DNA from: Planctomycetota bacterium
GTDB lineage: Bacteria; Planctomycetota; UBA1135; GCA-002686595
Reading direction: 5' to 3'
Assembly: GCA_027623615.1 (NCBI GenBank)
Contig: JAQBVH010000005.1
Location: 1 to 17,746 of the forward strand
Length of the DNA: 17,746 nt
The notes below the pieces were generated by a model. It made no database searches and was not told where the DNA came from. It was given only the letters and a program-made list of their open reading frames with translations. The translations under genes and the position numbers were made by a program. Of this stretch, positions 13,854 to 17,746 are shown piece by piece (position 1 is the first letter of the stretch; each line of letters begins with the position of its first letter).

Positions 13854-15215
13854 TTACTGCCCGCCCTTGCTGACCGGGGTCGGGGTCTTGACGCCGGAGC
13901 GGCAGACACCCGAGAAGCGGACCTGGAGCTCAGGCTTCTTCGCGTGCCCGGTCTTGATCAGCATCACGCCGCGGAAGGACCCCTCGGAGCCATCCGGCAG
14001 GCCCTCGAGGCGCAGCTGAATGTCGACCGCGTTGGCCAGGCCGGTGGCCGGCTGGATCGTGGTCGTGAAGTACTCGGCCCAGGCCAGGGGCTTGCCCTGC
14101 TCACCTTGGAGCTCGATCTCGATCTTCGACAGGTCGAAGCCCGGGTCGTGGGAGATGACCTTCACGTTGCGCGGCACCCGCTGGCCGGGGCGAACCAGGC
14201 CGAGGGAGACGAACTGCGGGGTGAAGGACAGGGCGCCCAGGATGCGGCCGTTGATGCTCGAGGTGGCGGTGTACCAGCCGGGCTTGCCCTCCTTGGACTT
14301 CTCGACGGCGTTGGGCATCGAGACATCGGACCTCAGGCGCAGCTGGTAGCCGATCGCGCCCTCCTTGGCACCTTCCCCGATGGTGACGGTGGCGCGCCAG
14401 TGGCCGGAGCGGCCGTCTTGGCCGGGGTTGATCGGGGACAGGGCGATGTCCATCCCGGCCGGAACCTGGATCGGGTTGGCGGGATCGAGCTCGAGGCCGA
14501 TCGGCTGGCCCTGGGCGGTGCGTACGTCGATGAACTGGGTCTTGCTCTCACCCTCCTTGATGTCGCCCAGGTTGACGAAGGGCGGCGTCACGCGCAGGAA
14601 GGGCTCGATATCAGCCGCGAGGGCGAGCTGGGTCAGGCCGATCGGGTCGTTGGTGTAGACGTTGATGCGGACCTGGGTCTTGTTCTGCTTGCTGGCGGTG
14701 TCGAGCTTGCCGGCGATGAAGACCTTCTTGCCGGGCTCGATCGGGTCGCCGAGCTCGTACTCGATCGGGTCGCCGTTCGGCCCCTCGATCTTGACGCCGG
14801 TGACCGTGCAGCCACAGGTCGGGCTGGCCTGACGGATCTTGACCGGGTTCTCGCCGGCGCTGACAAGCTCGAAGACGTGCTCGAGGATGTCGCCCTGACG
14901 GGCCTCTCCGAAGTTGTGCTTCTCCTGACCGAAGTCGATGGTCAGCTTGGCCTTAGGGTCCTTCTCACCCACGAAGGTCGGACCACCGGGGGCAGGGCCA
15001 CCCGTCTCCTCGCCGTCCTTGGAGCCCTTGGGGTCGTCGCCCTGCTTCGGCACGGGTTTCGGTACGCGCTTGGGCTTGGGCGGGTCCTGATCGTCAAGAA
15101 CCGACTCGGTCGAGGGGGTTTCGAGGGGCTGCGCTGCTGCCTGGGCCCAGGCAACGGTGAGCACCACGGAGGCGGCCAGGAGACGAGCCGAGGTGCGGTG
15201 GGATGAAGGTTTCAT
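13854..15215 (-). CDS. secreted DUF1573-containing protein with three Ig-like segments
   Basis: This 453-residue exported protein has no known enzymatic role; DUF1573 domains are Ig-like beta sandwiches found in envelope proteins. Residues 1-29 form a signal peptide ending AWAQAAAQ. Residues 30-88 are a low-complexity linker rich in Pro, Lys, Asp and Gly. The first segment (about 90-205) is DUF1573: IDFGQEKHNFGEARQGDILEHVFEL, then CGCTV with Cys134 and Cys136. Two later segments open in the same way, PFVNLGDIKEGE near 212 and PQFVSLGLVRPGQ near 333, and look like further copies without the CGC motif. ATG at 15215 is chosen for the signal peptide; no ribosome site is evident, and the frame runs on to 15389. 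It is divergent from the lipoprotein gene at 15313 across 97 bases. Confidence 0.88.
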   Translation of the reverse strand: MKPSSHRTSARLLAASVVLTVAWAQAAAQPLETPSTESVLDDQDPPKPKRVPKPVPKQGDDPKGSKDGEETGGPAPGGPTFVGEKDPKAKLTIDFGQEKHNFGEARQGDILEHVFELVSAGENPVKIRQASPTCGCTVTGVKIEGPNGDPIEYELGDPIEPGKKVFIAGKLDTASKQNKTQVRINVYTNDPIGLTQLALAADIEPFLRVTPPFVNLGDIKEGESKTQFIDVRTAQGQPIGLELDPANPIQVPAGMDIALSPINPGQDGRSGHWRATVTIGEGAKEGAIGYQLRLRSDVSMPNAVEKSKEGKPGWYTATSSINGRILGALSFTPQFVSLGLVRPGQRVPRNVKVISHDPGFDLSKIEIELQGEQGKPLAWAEYFTTTIQPATGLANAVDIQLRLEGLPDGSEGSFRGVMLIKTGHAKKPELQVRFSGVCRSGVKTPTPVSKGGQ

Positions 15216-15312
15216 GTCTTGAATCGGGTCGTGGGTGCTGAATCCTACCCGGCGGCGAGGGGAAGCGCCCGCGACCGGGACCCGGGGGTGGGGATCCCTT
15301 AGGATCCGGCCC

Positions 15313-15969
15313 ATGGGCCGCTTGCTGCATGCTTTGTGGATGGGGGGACTCCTCCTGCTGGTATCGGGTTGCATCGTGCCTGAGGCCAAGCCGAGTCAGC
15401 TCGGAATGGCGAGGAGGTACAGAACCCCGGAGGAGACCTTCGAGTCCCTGCGTACGGCGTTCCAGGCGGAGGTGTTGGAGTGGGAGTACGAGTGTTTCTC
15501 ACTCGGCTTCATCGACGCAAATAACCTGAGCAACCTGGCTTACCGCGCTTTCAGGCCCGAACTGCTGGCCAAGGTCCCCCGCTTCCGATGGGGCCTCAGC
15601 CGGGCCGTGATCGAGGAGGTCACCTACCAGGGCGAGGCCCTGGCCCTCCTGAGGGCCCGGATCCCGGTCCCCTTCCTGGACGACCCGGTGATCTTGCTTG
15701 GGCTGGTCCGCGAGGAGTACATCGAAGTCTTCGTCGAGGACGTCGTCGCAGCGGAGGCCTTGGACCAGCTCGGAGACCACATCGTCATCGACCGCAAGCG
15801 CGTGGGCGACCACGGGGAGGGCTCGCTGTGGTTGCTGCTCTCGATCACCCCGTCGGAGGACGGCTCGCCCCTCACGGACGAGCAGCTCGAGCAGGGCTTC
15901 TCGTTCATCCGGGGCGGTCGCGAGTGGAAGGTCGATCAGATCGGGCTGGCGGACAAGGCGGCGGACTGA
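15313..15969 (+). CDS. small lipoprotein of unknown function
   Basis: This 218-residue protein is exported and lipid-anchored. Residues 1-19 are a signal peptide (RLLHALWMGGLLLLVSG) ending in the lipobox LVSGC with Cys20. The mature part starts with TPEETFESLRTAFQAEVLEWEYECFSL, a pattern seen in NTF2-like or SnoaL-like fold proteins, and continues with strand-rich segments (IEEVTYQGEALALLRARIPV, EGSLWLLLSITP, REWKVDQIGL). The fold assignment is inference. ATG at 15313 is chosen over the open frame from 15235 because AGGA lies eight bases upstream and the lipobox fits. Residue +2 is Ile, so no inner-membrane retention signal is seen. It is divergent from the DUF1573 gene, possibly sharing the 97-base promoter region, and convergent with the next gene. 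Confidence 0.82.
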   Translation: MGRLLHALWMGGLLLLVSGCIVPEAKPSQLGMARRYRTPEETFESLRTAFQAEVLEWEYECFSLGFIDANNLSNLAYRAFRPELLAKVPRFRWGLSRAVIEEVTYQGEALALLRARIPVPFLDDPVILLGLVREEYIEVFVEDVVAAEALDQLGDHIVIDRKRVGDHGEGSLWLLLSITPSEDGSPLTDEQLEQGFSFIRGGREWKVDQIGLADKAAD

Positions 15970-15981
15970 GCGCTTCGCTCA
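15967..15981 (+). other. short hairpin at the stop codon of the lipoprotein gene
   Basis: TGAGCG (15967-15972) pairs with CGCTCA (15976-15981) around a CTT loop and includes the TGA stop. No T run follows. With only 49 bases between two convergent genes it may contribute to termination, but support is weak. Confidence 0.25.
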
Positions 15982-16018
15982 AGCGGCCTCCCGCGTTGCG
16001 CTGTCGCCGCGAGCAGCG

Positions 16019-17689
16019 TCAGCGCCGGTCGCCGCCCTGGGGAAAGTCGGGCATCAGGGTCAGCTCGACGCCCATCGCGCCGGGCTGGAGGCCCTTCAAC
16101 TCCCCGGACTTGTAGCCACGGCGGACGGCGACGAGGCCGAACTGCTCCTCGAGGACGCCGTAGATCGTGAACTCGCCGCCCTGGAGGGTGGTCGCGTTGA
16201 GCTGGGTGCTGCGGCGGTCGGCCCCATCGCCGACCCGGACACGGACGTGGACGCCGGTCATCCCCTCACCCGCGGGGTTACGGACGACGCCCGTGACCAG
16301 CTTGGGCTTGGTCTGGAAGGTGATCGCCCCGAGGGAGGTGTCGCCTGGTGCCAACTCGCCGCTCAGGTCGAGGCGTGCGTAGCGCGGCTCGTTGCCATCG
16401 CGGGCGTAGAGTTCCAGCTCCGCGTAGCGACCGGGAGACGAATCCAACTCCGACGCGATCACGAGGCGGAAGGTGCCGTCGTTCTCCGTCGTCAGGGGCG
16501 GGCCGCCGCTGCCGCGGTCCGCGGCCCAGACGGTGTAGCGGCCGCGATAGCCACTGAGGACCTCGCCGGTCTCGCTGACCGCCGTCCCGAGCAGCACCGG
16601 GTACTTGTCCTTCCAGCGCACCGAGACGCGGTGGACCTCGCCGTGGCGGGTCGGACCGTCGATCTCCTCGATGAGGTCCGCGCGCTCCCGCGACCCCGAG
16701 AGCTTGATCGCGACCCGGGCGCCGACGCCCACGTGCGTGAAGTGCGCGCGACCGCCGATCAGGCGCTCGTTGTGGTCGGGTTGGAAGACCCGCTTGCCAC
16801 CCGGCACGGTCACCAGGCGCCCGAGGCTCGCGTTGGCGACCTCGTTCAGCGGGAGGCCGCGCTCGTCGATGACCTTGACCTCGAGCGACCCGACCTCCGG
16901 CATCACCAGTCGCACCTCACGGGTGGGCAGGTGGTCCGGGTCGAGCAGCTCCTTGGGCGGGTCGACGCAGGGGAACGCGAAGGTCAGATAGAACTTCGGG
17001 TTGCCCTGGATGTTGCCGCTCAGCACGCGGCGCACGAGGGAGAAGGTTGCCTTGCCGCCGGGACCGGTCTGGCGCACCAGCATCGGCACGACCTGTCCCT
17101 CGACCTCGCGCACGATCGCGATCCGCACGCCGGGCTGAGGGCGATCGCGGTTGTCGACGACCTTGACCAATAGGTTCGTGTCCTCGCGCAGTACGAGGAT
17201 CAGCGGATCCTCGGTTGGGGCCGAGCTCCACTCGAGGAAGCCGGTCAAGCCTGCAGCGGTCGCGAACAAGGCGCCGTCCTTCGTCCCGGGGAACTGGACG
17301 ATGCCCTGATCGGTGGCGTTCTGAGTCTGGCCGTGCCGGAGCAAGAAGGTCTCCCGCTCCGGGGCGTTCTCCCATTGAAGCTGCCAGTCCTCGTTCCTGA
17401 CGCGATCGAGGAAGTGCACCTGGGCGAACGGCTGCGGCGTCCCCTCCGCGTTGACGACCTGGACGCGCAGCGGCTTGCGCTCCGCCTCGGAGGCGTCCAC
17501 CCGGTTGTTGACATGGGCCTGGGTGAGCTGGGTCGGCTGTCGACCTTCCGGCTCCTCCCGCGGCTGTCCCGCGTTGGGAGTGATCCCCACCGGGCGCTGC
17601 TCGATCGGGTCCGGTCCCTGGCCGAGGGTCAAAGCCAAGCCGATCAAGCCAGCGGCCAGGAGGGCAATGAGGAGGATCCAGCGGTGCAT
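16019..17689 (-). CDS. membrane-anchored carboxypeptidase-regulatory-like repeat protein
   Basis: This 556-residue protein has no recognisable catalytic motif and is probably an extracytoplasmic binding or structural protein. Residues 3-22 are hydrophobic (RWILLIALLAAGLIGLAL) and act as an anchor or signal. A Pro/Glu/Gln-rich linker follows to about 72. At least five beta-sandwich units of the carboxypeptidase-regulatory or Big type follow, each opening with a V-x-V-x-x-x-x-G-x-P-like strand and turn: LRVQVVNAEGTPQPFAQV (74), LVKVVDNRDRPQPGVRI (174), LEVKVIDERGLPLNEV (269), LLGTAVSETGEVLSGY (366) and LVTGVVRNPAGEGMTGV (464). Each goes on to a Gly-rich strand such as GGKATFSL, DGTFRLVI or GGEFTIYGV. 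ATG at 17689 lacks a strong ribosome site, but the signal begins there. The 57 bases upstream are too short to show a promoter. Confidence 0.85.
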   Translation of the reverse strand: MHRWILLIALLAAGLIGLALTLGQGPDPIEQRPVGITPNAGQPREEPEGRQPTQLTQAHVNNRVDASEAERKPLRVQVVNAEGTPQPFAQVHFLDRVRNEDWQLQWENAPERETFLLRHGQTQNATDQGIVQFPGTKDGALFATAAGLTGFLEWSSAPTEDPLILVLREDTNLLVKVVDNRDRPQPGVRIAIVREVEGQVVPMLVRQTGPGGKATFSLVRRVLSGNIQGNPKFYLTFAFPCVDPPKELLDPDHLPTREVRLVMPEVGSLEVKVIDERGLPLNEVANASLGRLVTVPGGKRVFQPDHNERLIGGRAHFTHVGVGARVAIKLSGSRERADLIEEIDGPTRHGEVHRVSVRWKDKYPVLLGTAVSETGEVLSGYRGRYTVWAADRGSGGPPLTTENDGTFRLVIASELDSSPGRYAELELYARDGNEPRYARLDLSGELAPGDTSLGAITFQTKPKLVTGVVRNPAGEGMTGVHVRVRVGDGADRRSTQLNATTLQGGEFTIYGVLEEQFGLVAVRRGYKSGELKGLQPGAMGVELTLMPDFPQGGDRR

Positions 17690-17746
17690 GGGATAGGACG
17701 AACCAGGCGGGACAGCGCCGAGACGCCATCATAGTGTCCCTATCGG

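Noticed and set aside
13656..15206. A 516-codon plus-strand open frame opposite the DUF1573 gene
   Set aside because: The minus strand encodes a signal peptide and DUF1573 motif. The plus-strand product is a repetitive Asp/Gly/Leu/Arg mix typical of antisense frames.
15698..17173. A 491-codon plus-strand frame opposite the beta-sandwich protein
   Set aside because: It overlaps the end of the lipoprotein in a different frame and lacks domain patterns. The minus-strand gene has a signal segment and repeats.
1..17746. Possible defence island, prophage or CRISPR content
   Set aside because: No nuclease, helicase, reverse transcriptase, toxin, integrase or spaced repeat array is visible on either strand. 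The genes are envelope and motility types.

Overview
The window is GC-rich bacterial DNA with 13 complete genes, 11 of them on the minus strand. Several features fit a high-GC member of the Planctomycetota or a similar Gram-negative lineage: secreted DUF1573 and carboxypeptidase-regulatory-like repeat proteins, an excisionase-like HTH joined to an acidic linker and a membrane helix, lipoproteins, and duplicated GspE/PilB ATPases. This is inference from gene content. No rRNA or other phylogenetic marker is present. I see no tRNA, rRNA, CRISPR array, insertion sequence or phage gene.

Bases 1-2150 (minus strand) hold an OmpA-like peptidoglycan-binding lipoprotein, then a small secreted protein and a membrane-anchored HTH protein that are probably co-transcribed and end at a clear intrinsic terminator (886-927). 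Bases 2144-6500 hold a tightly coupled set, read in the order histidine kinase, full-length CNNM/CBS/CorC protein, shortened CNNM/CBS protein. The first junction is a 4-base GTGA overlap and the second a 1-base TGATG overlap, so a large periplasmic-sensor kinase and a probable divalent-cation transporter pair are likely made together.

Bases 6679-12219 hold a type IV pilus motor operon, read in the order PilB-like ATPase, PilT retraction ATPase, second PilB/GspE ATPase, PilC platform protein. Spacings are 3 bases, a 4-base GTGA overlap and 34 bases. No pilin, PilM/N/O/P or secretin gene lies in the window, so these motor parts must act with components encoded elsewhere. The first ATPase differs from the second at several usually conserved sites, which suggests that the two have different roles.

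A 295-base divergent spacer separates the motor operon from a plus-strand TPR membrane protein. A strong hairpin at 13800-13837 lies between that gene and a convergent secreted protein with one clear DUF1573 segment and two similar later segments. The right end carries a short plus-strand lipoprotein and, convergent with it, a membrane-anchored beta-sandwich repeat protein. The right-hand genes therefore encode mostly cell-envelope proteins of unknown role.

I did not find a clearly new defence or mobile system. The most unusual items are the kinase-CNNM coupling, the membrane-tethered HTH protein and the divergent motifs in the pilus ATPases.
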